Below are positions 8,755 through 15,778 of a DNA stretch of 64,000 bases, piece by piece. Positions within the stretch are counted from its first letter, which is position 1; every line of letters starts with the position of its first letter. A program made the translations under genes and the position numbers. The stretch lies in assembly GCF_004803915.1 (NCBI RefSeq), contig NZ_CP039396.1:3100001-3164000 (forward strand), written 5' to 3'. The notes under the pieces were generated by a model. The model did not search any database, had not been told where the DNA came from, and saw only the letters and a list, made by a program, of their open reading frames with translations. This DNA is from Duncaniella dubosii. GTDB lineage: Bacteria; Bacteroidota; Bacteroidia; Bacteroidales; Muribaculaceae.

Positions 8755-10200
8755 TTAAGCTTCGCCGTCAATACGTACGTCTTCAAAATCCTCTTTTATA
8801 TTGGGGTCTTCAAGTCCATAGTGATGAACCGTATTCATAGCCTTGAGTATAATACCGAAGATTAGAGCAAGCACTCCAAGGGACGCAAAACAACACATTG
8901 GAAGAGTGTAGTCATATTGCATCGGGTCTGTAACTCCGGGATTAGACCAAGTGATCACCTTACCGATAAGAATGGGAACGAACGCGAGACCTATATTCTG
9001 CACCCAGAATATCAATGAATAAGCACTGCCAAGGAAGCGTTTGTCCATAATTTTGGGGACTGACGGCCAAAGAGCCGCCGGCACGAGAGAAAACGAGATA
9101 CCCAACACGACGATGGCCGAATAAGTAATCAGTTCACTCTTAGTTGCGGGAACTACAAATGCGAATGTCAGGTGACATACGATCATCAGGATCGCACCAA
9201 GAATCAGCATGCTTGCCCCTTTGCCTTTACGGTCAAGATAATAACCGAGCAGAGGCGTGAGAGCCGCCGCTCCAACCGGGAACCAACGGAAAATATCAGA
9301 TGCCTGAGTCTCGGAAATGCCAAGGTTACACTGAAGCATATTGGCTGCGTAACGCTGGAATGGGAAAATTGCCGAATAGTAAAGTACACATAGCATTGCT
9401 ATAATCCAGAAAAGCTTGCTTTTGAAAATCGAACCGACATCCGAAAGCTTGAACTCTTCGTCAGACTCAGCTTCAGCAACCTTATTGGCACCCATCTCGC
9501 GGTCAAGCTTGGCATCCATGAAAGTAAACACAATATAGGCAAGGAGGCCGATACAAAGCAGCGCCGAGCAGAAAGCCACAGGAACTACGACCGAAGCCGG
9601 AACTACGCTGTCGGCAAGACGGGGTGAGATTGTAAAGATGAAGAACACTCCGATTCTCGCTATGGCCATCTCAAGCCCCATTGCAAGCGCCATTTCCTTA
9701 CCTTCAAACCACTTGGCAAGGGCTTTAGAGACAGTAATTCCGGCCATTTCACATCCGCAGCCAAAAATCATAAAGCCGAGAGCGGCAAGCTTTGCACTGC
9801 CCGGCATTTCAGTCCACCATGAATTAAGCCAGAGCTCAAGCGCAGTCCCTTGAAACAATTCACTGATGGCATAAAGTTTAATGAGAGCACCTGCCACCAT
9901 AAGCGAAGCGGAAAGAGTCCCGGTGAAACGCACACCCATCTTGTCAAGTATGATACCGGCAAGGATGAGAAACCCGAACACATTTAATATGTACTCAGCA
10001 CCGGCATAGTAGCCGAAAGCATCCGGCGACCAGCCGCGTTGTTTCTGAATCAAAGACTGCAACGGCGACATTACGTCGACAAACATGTAGGCAAACAGCA
10101 TCATTGACGCAACCAGCGCCAACGCTGTCCATCGCGCCCAAGCCTTGTCGGAAAGCAGCCGACGGCCGGACTCAACGAATGATTGATTTACTTTTTCCAT
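8755..10200 (-). CDS. Major facilitator superfamily transporter
   Basis: This 481-residue inner-membrane protein has about twelve membrane segments, a central cytoplasmic loop rich in acidic residues (EAESDEEFKLSDV), and the MFS-type motif LDKMGVRFTG after the second segment. DRKGKG marks the same loop in the second half. The overall pattern resembles the MFSD1-like and nitrate/oxalate-porter-like branches of MFS, but the substrate cannot be read from sequence. It faces rodA convergently and the AI-2E permease divergently. A possible -7 box is at 10248-10255. Confidence 0.8.
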   Translation of the reverse strand: MEKVNQSFVESGRRLLSDKAWARWTALALVASMMLFAYMFVDVMSPLQSLIQKQRGWSPDAFGYYAGAEYILNVFGFLILAGIILDKMGVRFTGTLSASLMVAGALIKLYAISELFQGTALELWLNSWWTEMPGSAKLAALGFMIFGCGCEMAGITVSKALAKWFEGKEMALAMGLEMAIARIGVFFIFTISPRLADSVVPASVVVPVAFCSALLCIGLLAYIVFTFMDAKLDREMGANKVAEAESDEEFKLSDVGSIFKSKLFWIIAMLCVLYYSAIFPFQRYAANMLQCNLGISETQASDIFRWFPVGAAALTPLLGYYLDRKGKGASMLILGAILMIVCHLTFAFVVPATKSELITYSAIVVLGISFSLVPAALWPSVPKIMDKRFLGSAYSLIFWVQNIGLAFVPILIGKVITWSNPGVTDPMQYDYTLPMCCFASLGVLALIFGIILKAMNTVHHYGLEDPNIKEDFEDVRIDGEA

Positions 10201-10247
10201 TTATATAGGGTTATTAAAATTGTTTGTTACGGCTCATAAACGGTTGA

Positions 10248-10255
10248 CAAAATTA
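10248..10255 (-). promoter_or_regulatory. Possible -7 element of the MFS gene
   Basis: Read on the minus strand this is TAATTTTG, 48 bases before the start codon. No good -33 TTTG is at the right distance. The 130-base divergent region is otherwise AT-rich with no further clear site. Confidence 0.4.
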
Positions 10256-10329
10256 ATACAAATAATGAAATTTTGGAATATATTGATTAATTTCGTGGCC
10301 AAATTATAAATATAATAAATATAAGTATC

Positions 10330-11448
10330 ATGCTTGTCCGTCAACGTTACGACCTTGACCGAACCGTAAGGCTCGTCATAAACTGCGTGCTGTTCGTAGG
10401 CGCAATATGGCTCATCAGCATTCTCAAAGGAGTCCTGCTCCCATTCTGTGTAGGCTGTCTTATCGCCTATCTTTTCGAACCGTTTGTCCAATTCAACCGC
10501 CAGTTGCTAAATCTTAAAGGCCGCGTAATCGCATCGCTTGTGACACTGTTTGAAATGACGTTTTTCCTGCTCGTCATTCTCTATTTTATCGCCCCGATGA
10601 TTATAAGCGAATCATCTCAGATGGCAGCTCTGCTGAAAAGCTATACGCAAAATGAAATCAAAATCCCATTCATCCCGGAAAGTCTCCACGAATTTCTACG
10701 AAACAACGTGGATTTCGAATTCATCGCGCGTAAGCTTTCTCATGAAGAATGGATGAAGATGTTCGAAGAAGGCCTCTCTGCGTCATGGCATGTTATCACA
10801 AGATCTATCTCTCTCGTGATGAGCATGTTCAGCTGGGTAATAGTGCTGCTTTATGCAGTATTCATTATGATTGACTATGACAAGATTTCAAGAGGCTTCC
10901 AACGCATGGTGATGCCCAAATACCGCAGAGTTGTCTTTAAAATCGGACGTGATGTCAAACATTCGATGAATCAATACTTCCGTGGGCAGGCTCTTGTGGC
11001 ATTTTTCGTAGGAATCCTTTTCAGCATCGGCTTTCTGATTATCGGACTTCCTATGGCCATAATACTTGGAATGTTTATCGGTCTGCTCAACATGGTACCT
11101 TACCTGCAGCTCATATCCCTTATTCCGGCTACTATTATATGTATAGTAGTGTCTGTCGGAGGTGAAATGAGTTTCTGGACACTGTTCTGGAAAATGATAG
11201 CCGTATATTGTATTGTACAGGTGATACAGGACCTCGTGCTTACACCCAAAATAATCGGAAAGGCCATGAGCCTTAATCCCGCACTTATATTTCTGTCACT
11301 TTCTGTGTGGGGAACACTGCTCGGCATGATAGGACTCATAATCGCAATACCGCTCACCACCCTACTCCTCGCCTACTATGAAGAATATTTCATCAAACCT
11401 TATGAAAGGAAGGCACACCGTCATCTTATTGACAAGAAACAGGAGTAA
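10330..11448 (+). CDS. AI-2E family (UPF0118/PerM) transporter
   Basis: A 372-residue integral membrane protein of the AI-2E/PerM family. It has two N-terminal membrane segments, a long extracytoplasmic stretch at about residues 90-170, and a C-terminal bundle carrying the signature GLLNMVPYLQ near 247 and QDLVLTPKIIGKAMSLNP near 300. Some family members export the AI-2 signal and others act in sodium or proton exchange, so no substrate is claimed. It is transcribed away from the MFS gene and followed by the tRNA-Pro units. Confidence 0.88.
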   Translation: MLVRQRYDLDRTVRLVINCVLFVGAIWLISILKGVLLPFCVGCLIAYLFEPFVQFNRQLLNLKGRVIASLVTLFEMTFFLLVILYFIAPMIISESSQMAALLKSYTQNEIKIPFIPESLHEFLRNNVDFEFIARKLSHEEWMKMFEEGLSASWHVITRSISLVMSMFSWVIVLLYAVFIMIDYDKISRGFQRMVMPKYRRVVFKIGRDVKHSMNQYFRGQALVAFFVGILFSIGFLIIGLPMAIILGMFIGLLNMVPYLQLISLIPATIICIVVSVGGEMSFWTLFWKMIAVYCIVQVIQDLVLTPKIIGKAMSLNPALIFLSLSVWGTLLGMIGLIIAIPLTTLLLAYYEEYFIKPYERKAHRHLIDKKQE

Positions 11449-11555
11449 CAAAACTGCTATCGAGCTTTATTATGTTAAGAACTACAAACACAATAAAGCT
11501 TCAATCCATCTTTTACGCTATTTTAATTAAAATATATTAATTTTTACCGTTGATA

Positions 11556-11587
11556 TTTGGAGATTCAATCAAAACTCTCTACCTTTG
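11556..11587 (+). promoter_or_regulatory. Promoter of first tRNA-Pro
   Basis: TTTG at 11556-11559 and TACCTTTG at 11580-11587 are 20 bases apart, an exact Bacteroidetes consensus. A leader of about 35 bases precedes the tRNA. Confidence 0.8.
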
Positions 11588-11625
11588 CATCGCTTTTGAA
11601 AAACAAAGCATATTTATTTCCTAAT

Positions 11626-11699
11626 CGGGGTGTAGCTCAGTTGGTTAGAGTACGCGTCTGGGGGGCGTGAGGTCGCTAGTTCGAGTCTAGTCACCCCGA
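11626..11699 (+). tRNA. tRNA-Pro (GGG), copy 1
   Basis: The sequence folds as a 74-base cloverleaf: acceptor CGGGGTG with CACCCCG, D arm GCTC/GAGT, anticodon stem CGCGT/GCGTG with loop CTGGGGG (anticodon GGG), T arm GCTAG-TTCGAGT-CTAGT, discriminator A. CCA is not encoded. Confidence 0.93.
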
Positions 11700-11712
11700 C
11701 TTAAGAAATACC

Positions 11713-11748
11713 GAGATGAGATTCAGCAATGAATCTCATCTCTTTTTT
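11713..11748 (+). terminator. Terminator of tRNA-Pro copy 1
   Basis: A perfect 12-bp stem, GAGATGAGATTC at 11713-11724 with 11731-11742, has a 6-base loop and is followed by a T-run. Confidence 0.85.
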
Positions 11749-11855
11749 ATTTACGACACAACCGCAAACCTGCAGCATCCATCTTCAAGAGCGATAGGCA
11801 ATTTTCAAAAAACAAAAAACATCTTCAAACTTTTTTTATTTTTTTCTTGATTTTA

Positions 11856-11887
11856 TTTGGAGAATTCAAAAAAACTCTCTACCTTTG
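11856..11887 (+). promoter_or_regulatory. Promoter of second tRNA-Pro
   Basis: TTTG at 11856-11859 and TACCTTTG at 11880-11887, again 20 bases apart, so both copies keep a consensus promoter although the spacer has diverged. Confidence 0.8.
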
Positions 11888-11925
11888 CATCGCTTTTGAA
11901 AAACAAAGCATATTTATTTCCTAAT

Positions 11926-11999
11926 CGGGGTGTAGCTCAGTTGGTTAGAGTACGCGTCTGGGGGGCGTGAGGTCGCTAGTTCGAGTCTAGTCACCCCGA
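11926..11999 (+). tRNA. tRNA-Pro (GGG), copy 2
   Basis: Identical over all 74 bases to the first copy 300 bases upstream, with the same cloverleaf and GGG anticodon. CCA is not encoded. Confidence 0.93.
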
Positions 12000-12012
12000 C
12001 TTAAGAAATGCC

Positions 12013-12048
12013 GAGATGAGATTCAGCAATGAATCTCATCTCTTTTTA
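12013..12048 (+). terminator. Terminator of tRNA-Pro copy 2
   Basis: The same 12-bp stem as in copy 1, GAGATGAGATTC at 12013-12024 with 12031-12042, followed by TTTTTAAT. Confidence 0.85.
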
Positions 12049-12187
12049 ATTTACCACAACGAGCATGTCGCACTGGCAGAAAACATACAAGGCGATGCGC
12101 CTCCAAGCCCGCACATCACCCAAGCGCCCTCAAGATGTCTCCTGAAGATGTTCCCAAAAAAACTTCACACAAAATAAATTCATTTTC

Positions 12188-12219
12188 TTTGCATGGTTAG
12201 CAGATTTTTAGTAACTTTG
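12188..12219 (+). promoter_or_regulatory. Promoter of rplU-rpmA
   Basis: TTTG at 12188-12191 and TAACTTTG at 12212-12219 with 20 bases between. The stretch from 12055 to 12187 shows nothing else recognisable. Confidence 0.8.
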
Positions 12220-12316
12220 CGACCGATTTAGCCGTACCGGGCCATCAAAAGAAGCCGCAAGCCAACAAAACAATGCGCTCGCCCGACGGGATAACCTGAA
12301 AACCAATTAATAACAA
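12220..12316 (+). promoter_or_regulatory. 5' leader of rplU, candidate autoregulatory RNA
   Basis: About 97 bases lie between the promoter and the L21 start. The segment is GC-richer than the surrounding intergenic DNA and contains pairable pieces such as CCCGACGGG. Ribosomal protein operons often carry leaders bound by their own product, but I do not recognise a specific Rfam class here. Confidence 0.35.
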
Positions 12317-12637
12317 ATGTACGCTATCGTAGAAATCCAGGGACAGCAGTTTAAGGCAGAGCCTGAAAAGTTCCTGTATGTTCACTATCTCGGCGAAGCT
12401 GTTAAAGAAGGAGACAAAATCGAATTTGACCGCGTGCTCCTCGCTCAGGCCGACGAAACAGTTAAAGTTGGCGCTCCCACAGTGGAAGGCGCAAAGGTTG
12501 TATGTGAAGTCCTCACTCCCCTTGTAAAAGGCGAGAAGGTTATCGTTTTCAAGAAGAAACGCCGCAAAGGCTATCGTCGCAAAAACGGACACCGCCAATA
12601 CTTCACCAAAGTGTTAATTAAAGAAGTTGTAGCTTAA
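12317..12637 (+). CDS. rplU: 50S ribosomal protein L21
   Basis: A 106-residue L21 that binds 23S rRNA and contacts L20. The start [15 protein letters not shown] and the basic C-terminal stretch [16 protein letters not shown] are diagnostic. Length is normal. It is followed 23 bases later by rpmA, the near-universal L21-L27 pair, and both are driven by the consensus promoter at 12188-12219. A terminator closes the pair. Confidence 0.97.
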   Translation: MYAIVEIQGQQFKAEPEKFLYVHYLGEAVKEGDKIEFDRVLLAQADETVKVGAPTVEGAKVVCEVLTPLVKGEKVIVFKKKRRKGYRRKNGHRQYFTKVLIKEVVA

Positions 12638-12660
12638 CCCCACTAAAATCCTAAAAAGAA

Positions 12661-12921
12661 ATGGCACATAAAAAAGGTGTTGGTAGTTCTAAGAACGGCC
12701 GTGAGTCAGAAAGCAAACGACTCGGTGTAAAGATTTTCGGTGGCCAGTACTGCAAGGCAGGTAACATCATCAAGCGCCAGCGTGGAACAGTGCATCACCC
12801 CGGTCTCAACGTAGGCATGGGCAAGGATCACACCCTCTTCGCACTCATCGATGGTGTGGTTGTCTTCACTGAAGGCAAGGAAGGCCGCAAGTTCATCAAT
12901 GTCAAGCCGGCTGAAGCGTAA
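12661..12921 (+). CDS. rpmA: 50S ribosomal protein L27
   Basis: An 86-residue L27, which reaches the peptidyl-transferase centre with its N-terminal tail. The tail [20 protein letters not shown] and the motif [21 protein letters not shown] (residues about 40-60) are clear. The protein begins directly with the mature AHKKG form and has no cleavable extension of the Firmicutes type. It ends 39 bases before a strong terminator. Confidence 0.97.
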   Translation: MAHKKGVGSSKNGRESESKRLGVKIFGGQYCKAGNIIKRQRGTVHHPGLNVGMGKDHTLFALIDGVVVFTEGKEGRKFINVKPAEA

Positions 12922-12960
12922 ATAACGACTTCTACTTCAACCCGGAAACACTATCACTCT

Positions 12961-13009
12961 GCAGGGGAGCAAACTCGACAAAGTTTGCTCCCCTGCAAGC
13001 GTTTTTTTT
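12961..13009 (+). terminator. Rho-independent terminator after rpmA
   Basis: A perfect 15-bp stem (12961-12975 with 12982-12996) has a 6-base loop and is followed by eight Ts at 13002-13009. Confidence 0.9.
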
Positions 13010-13022
13010 CAAAAATAATTGT

Positions 13023-13030
13023 TAACTTTG
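13023..13030 (+). promoter_or_regulatory. -7 element for the SpoU methyltransferase gene
   Basis: TAACTTTG at 13023-13030 sits immediately after the rpmA terminator. The -33 region overlaps the terminator T-run and has no clean TTTG at 20-base spacing. Confidence 0.5.
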
Positions 13031-13102
13031 TTCGCAGAGAGTCATGGCACGAGACCACAAAACCCACCCGCCACGACAATACCGCTTGTATAAAGACCAA
13101 AT

Positions 13103-13636
13103 ATGGAAAAGAAGACCATCCGCGACCTTCACCGCGCAGACATCGAACACTTCAAGCGCCAGCCAAAAATGTCGCTCACAGTAGTGCTTGACAACGTGCG
13201 TAGCCTAAACAATATCGGAGCTATATTCCGGACATGCGACGCCTTCGCCGTCGAGCGCATAATGCTGTGTGGCATCAGCGCATGCCCGCCATCGCCTGAA
13301 ATCCACAAGACAGCCCTCGGCGCAGAGGAGTCGGTGGCATGGAAGTATTTTGCGACAACCGACGAGTGCATCGCCGAGCTTCAGCGCGACGGCTATACGC
13401 TATGCTGCCTCGAACAGGTCAAAGGCAGCATTGAACTTCAGGAATTCTCGCCTCAACGCGGACGGCGCTACGCCATGATACTCGGGCACGAAGTCGATGG
13501 TGTGGCGCAAGATGTGGTCAACCAATGCGACATCTGCCTTGAGATACCGCAAAGGGGCACAAAACATTCGCTTAACGTATCAGTATCAGGCGGAATAGCC
13601 ATCTGGCATTTTTTCGAGCATCTCTCCACCTATTGA
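13103..13636 (+). CDS. SpoU/TrmH-family RNA 2'-O-methyltransferase
   Basis: A 177-residue SPOUT-class methyltransferase that would transfer a methyl group from SAM to a ribose 2'-OH in tRNA or rRNA. All three SpoU motifs are visible: NNIGAIFRTCDAF near residues 35-47, MILGHEVDGV near 130, and IPQRGTKHSLNVSVSGGIA near 153-171, which forms the knotted SAM site. There is no N-terminal substrate-binding extension, so the target nucleotide cannot be assigned. It lies between the rpmA terminator and the clpP promoter and appears to be a single-gene transcript. Confidence 0.9.
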   Translation: MEKKTIRDLHRADIEHFKRQPKMSLTVVLDNVRSLNNIGAIFRTCDAFAVERIMLCGISACPPSPEIHKTALGAEESVAWKYFATTDECIAELQRDGYTLCCLEQVKGSIELQEFSPQRGRRYAMILGHEVDGVAQDVVNQCDICLEIPQRGTKHSLNVSVSGGIAIWHFFEHLSTY

Positions 13637-13658
13637 AAGATACATTTTAGAATATTTT

Positions 13659-13690
13659 TTTGACCGAAACAGTTTTTTTTTGTAACTTTA
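13659..13690 (+). promoter_or_regulatory. Promoter of clpP-clpX
   Basis: TTTG at 13659-13662 and TAACTTTA at 13683-13690, 20 bases apart; one mismatch to the -7 consensus. Confidence 0.7.
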
Positions 13691-13724
13691 CATTACAAAA
13701 ACAGCGAAAACAAGTTACACATCT

Positions 13725-14410
13725 ATGAATAAAGATTTTAGGAATTTCGCGGTGCACCATCTCGGAATGAACGGGCTCGCACTTGACCAATATGCCGCAT
13801 CTTCGGCTCAACAGATAACATCCTCATACATCTCTCCTACAATCATCGAAGAACGCCAGCTTAACGTAGCACAGATGGATGTGTTCTCACGCCTGATGAT
13901 GGACCGCATCATCTTCCTGAGCACCGATGTCAATGATTACACGGCAACCGTCGTGCAGGGACAGCTCCTCTATCTCGACTCTGTAGATCGGGCAAAGATA
14001 TTTCAATCTATCTCAACTCTCCCGGCGGCTCTGTCATCGCAGGTCTCGGCCTTTATGACACCATGCAGCACATCAAGAGCGACGTATCGACAATCTGCAT
14101 CGGCATGGCCGCTTCAATGGCAGCAGTTCTTCTTGTTGCGGGCGCTCAGGGCAAACGCATGGCTCTACCCCACTCCCGCGTGATGATTCACCAGCCCCTC
14201 GGAGGCGTGCAGGGCCAGGCTTCGGATATCGAAATCACTGCCCGTGAAATCCTCAAGTACAAAGCGGAGCTCTACAAAATCATAGCCGACCACTCAGGCA
14301 TGCCGCTTGAACGCATCGAGGCAGACGCAGACCGCGACTACTGGATGACAGCTGACGAAGCCAAGGAATATGGCATGATCGACCGTGTGCTCCTCCCCGA
14401 AAAGAAATAA
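13725..14410 (+). CDS. clpP: ClpP protease subunit, split by a one-base frameshift
   Basis: ClpP is the tetradecameric serine peptidase fed by ClpX. The N-terminal part is read in the first frame up to LLYLDSVD at about 13988. The rest (expected continuation [16 protein letters not shown]) is in the next frame and includes the nucleophile segment GMAASMA, the histidine in MIHQP and the aspartate in [10 protein letters not shown] seems to be missing at 13989 in the proline codon of DPGKDI. With it restored the protein has 228 residues, normal for Bacteroidetes. As written, translation would drift out of frame and end at 14183. It lies 18 bases ahead of clpX. Confidence 0.93.
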
Positions 14411-14428
14411 TCACAACCAAGACACGAA

Positions 14429-15697
14429 ATGGCAAAAAAATCCAATTCGAATCAAGGAATCAAATGTTCATTTTGCGGTAAGGAACCATCCTATACCGAC
14501 ATACTCGTGCCGAGCCCGCTCGGTGACACATACATCTGTAGCGAGTGCGTCGAACAGATTGAAGGACTCCTGAAAGATTATTATCAGGAGAATCCTTCAC
14601 TCCGTCCCGCAGGCTCTAAAAACCGCAAAGACACACCCTCGGCAGACATCGAAGCAAAGCCTCTTCCAACCCCGGTTGAAATCCGCGAATTTCTCGACCA
14701 ATATGTCATCGGGCAAGAGGACGCAAAAAAATATCTGTCGGTCGCAGTCTACAATCACTACAAGCGTCTCGCACAAGACAAAGACGACGTCGACATTGAA
14801 AAAAGCAACATTATCATGGTCGGCCCGACCGGAACAGGCAAAACACTTTTGGCCAAGACTATCGCACGGCAGCTCGATGTGCCTTTCGCCATAGTCGACG
14901 CGACAGTCCTCACCGAAGCCGGTTATGTCGGCGAAGACATAGAGAGCCTTCTGGTCCGGCTTCTTCAGGCAGCCGACTACGATGTGGCCAAAGCCGAACG
15001 CGGAATAGTATTTATCGACGAAATCGATAAAATAGCGCGAAAAGGTGACAATCCGTCAATCACCCGCGACGTATCCGGCGAAGGTGTCCAGCAAGGCTTG
15101 CTCAAACTGCTTGAAGGATCAATCGTGAACGTTCCGCCGAACGGTGGACGCAAACACCCCGAGCAGAAAATGATTGCCGTAGACACAAAGAACATTCTTT
15201 TCATCTGCGGAGGCGCGTTTGACGGCATCGAGCGCAAAATCGCCCATCGTCTCAACACTCACGTGGTCGGTTTCACAGGTTCTTCCGTAAGATCCAAAGT
15301 AGATTCCGACAACTACCTGAAATACATAGCGCCTCAGGATCTCAAGTCGTTCGGGCTTATCCCCGAGATAATCGGCCGTCTGCCCGTACTCGTCCATCTT
15401 GATCCGCTCGACCGCGAAGCCCTGCTTAGAGTGCTCACTGAGCCGAAGAACGCTATTACAAAGCAATACGAGAAGCTGTTCGCAATGGACGGTGTAAAGC
15501 TCGTATTCACCGACGAGACTCTTGAATTCATCGTTGATAAAGCGATTGAATACAAGCTCGGAGCGCGAGGTCTTCGCACAATCGTAGAGACCATCATGAT
15601 GGATCCGATGTATGAGACCCCGTCGACCGACATCAAAGAGCTGGTCATTGACCGCACATTTGCCGAGGAGAAAATCCGCAAAGCCTACATAGGCTGA
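14429..15697 (+). CDS. clpX: ATP-dependent protease unfoldase ClpX
   Basis: A 422-residue AAA+ unfoldase that recognises substrates and threads them into ClpP. The N-terminal zinc domain carries CSFCGKE and CSECVEQ. The AAA+ core has Walker A GPTGTGKT near residue 131, the pore loop GYVGED, Walker [12 protein letters not shown] near 190 and sensor-2 GARGLR near 378. All parts are intact, unlike clpP just upstream. The 18-base gap indicates one clpP-clpX transcript. Confidence 0.97.
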   Translation: MAKKSNSNQGIKCSFCGKEPSYTDILVPSPLGDTYICSECVEQIEGLLKDYYQENPSLRPAGSKNRKDTPSADIEAKPLPTPVEIREFLDQYVIGQEDAKKYLSVAVYNHYKRLAQDKDDVDIEKSNIIMVGPTGTGKTLLAKTIARQLDVPFAIVDATVLTEAGYVGEDIESLLVRLLQAADYDVAKAERGIVFIDEIDKIARKGDNPSITRDVSGEGVQQGLLKLLEGSIVNVPPNGGRKHPEQKMIAVDTKNILFICGGAFDGIERKIAHRLNTHVVGFTGSSVRSKVDSDNYLKYIAPQDLKSFGLIPEIIGRLPVLVHLDPLDREALLRVLTEPKNAITKQYEKLFAMDGVKLVFTDETLEFIVDKAIEYKLGARGLRTIVETIMMDPMYETPSTDIKELVIDRTFAEEKIRKAYIG

Positions 15698-15778
15698 GCG
15701 GAGACCTCCGCTGCAATCTCCTATCCACCCTCCTCATAATATCACATTTCACTCCTCCACCAACCTGAAGCATATCCC

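Larger units (their letters stand above)
11571..12054 (+). repeat. Tandem duplication of a tRNA-Pro transcription unit, 300-base period
   Basis: Bases 11571-11754 and 11871-12054 agree at all but two of 184 positions (11710 A/G and 11748 T/A). The repeated piece carries the -7 box, leader, tRNA and terminator. The -33 region just upstream is similar but has drifted. The roughly 115 bases between units show no gene. Confidence 0.9.

Noticed and set aside
9638..9853. Plus-strand frame opposite the MFS gene
   Set aside because: It is antisense to conserved membrane segments, with no start signal or domain.
10234..10491. Minus-strand frame over the start of the AI-2E gene
   Set aside because: It overlaps the N terminus of a clear family member and the divergent promoter; the composition is not protein-like.
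11626..12054. tRNA genes as an integration site with an attached genomic island
   Set aside because: The duplicated segment carries whole promoter, tRNA and terminator. No integrase gene is near and both flanks are core genes.
13988..13993. Programmed ribosomal frameshifting in clpP (and the other five genes)
   Set aside because: No slippery heptamer, downstream pseudoknot or conserved shift site is seen, and the same one-base loss occurs in six unrelated genes.
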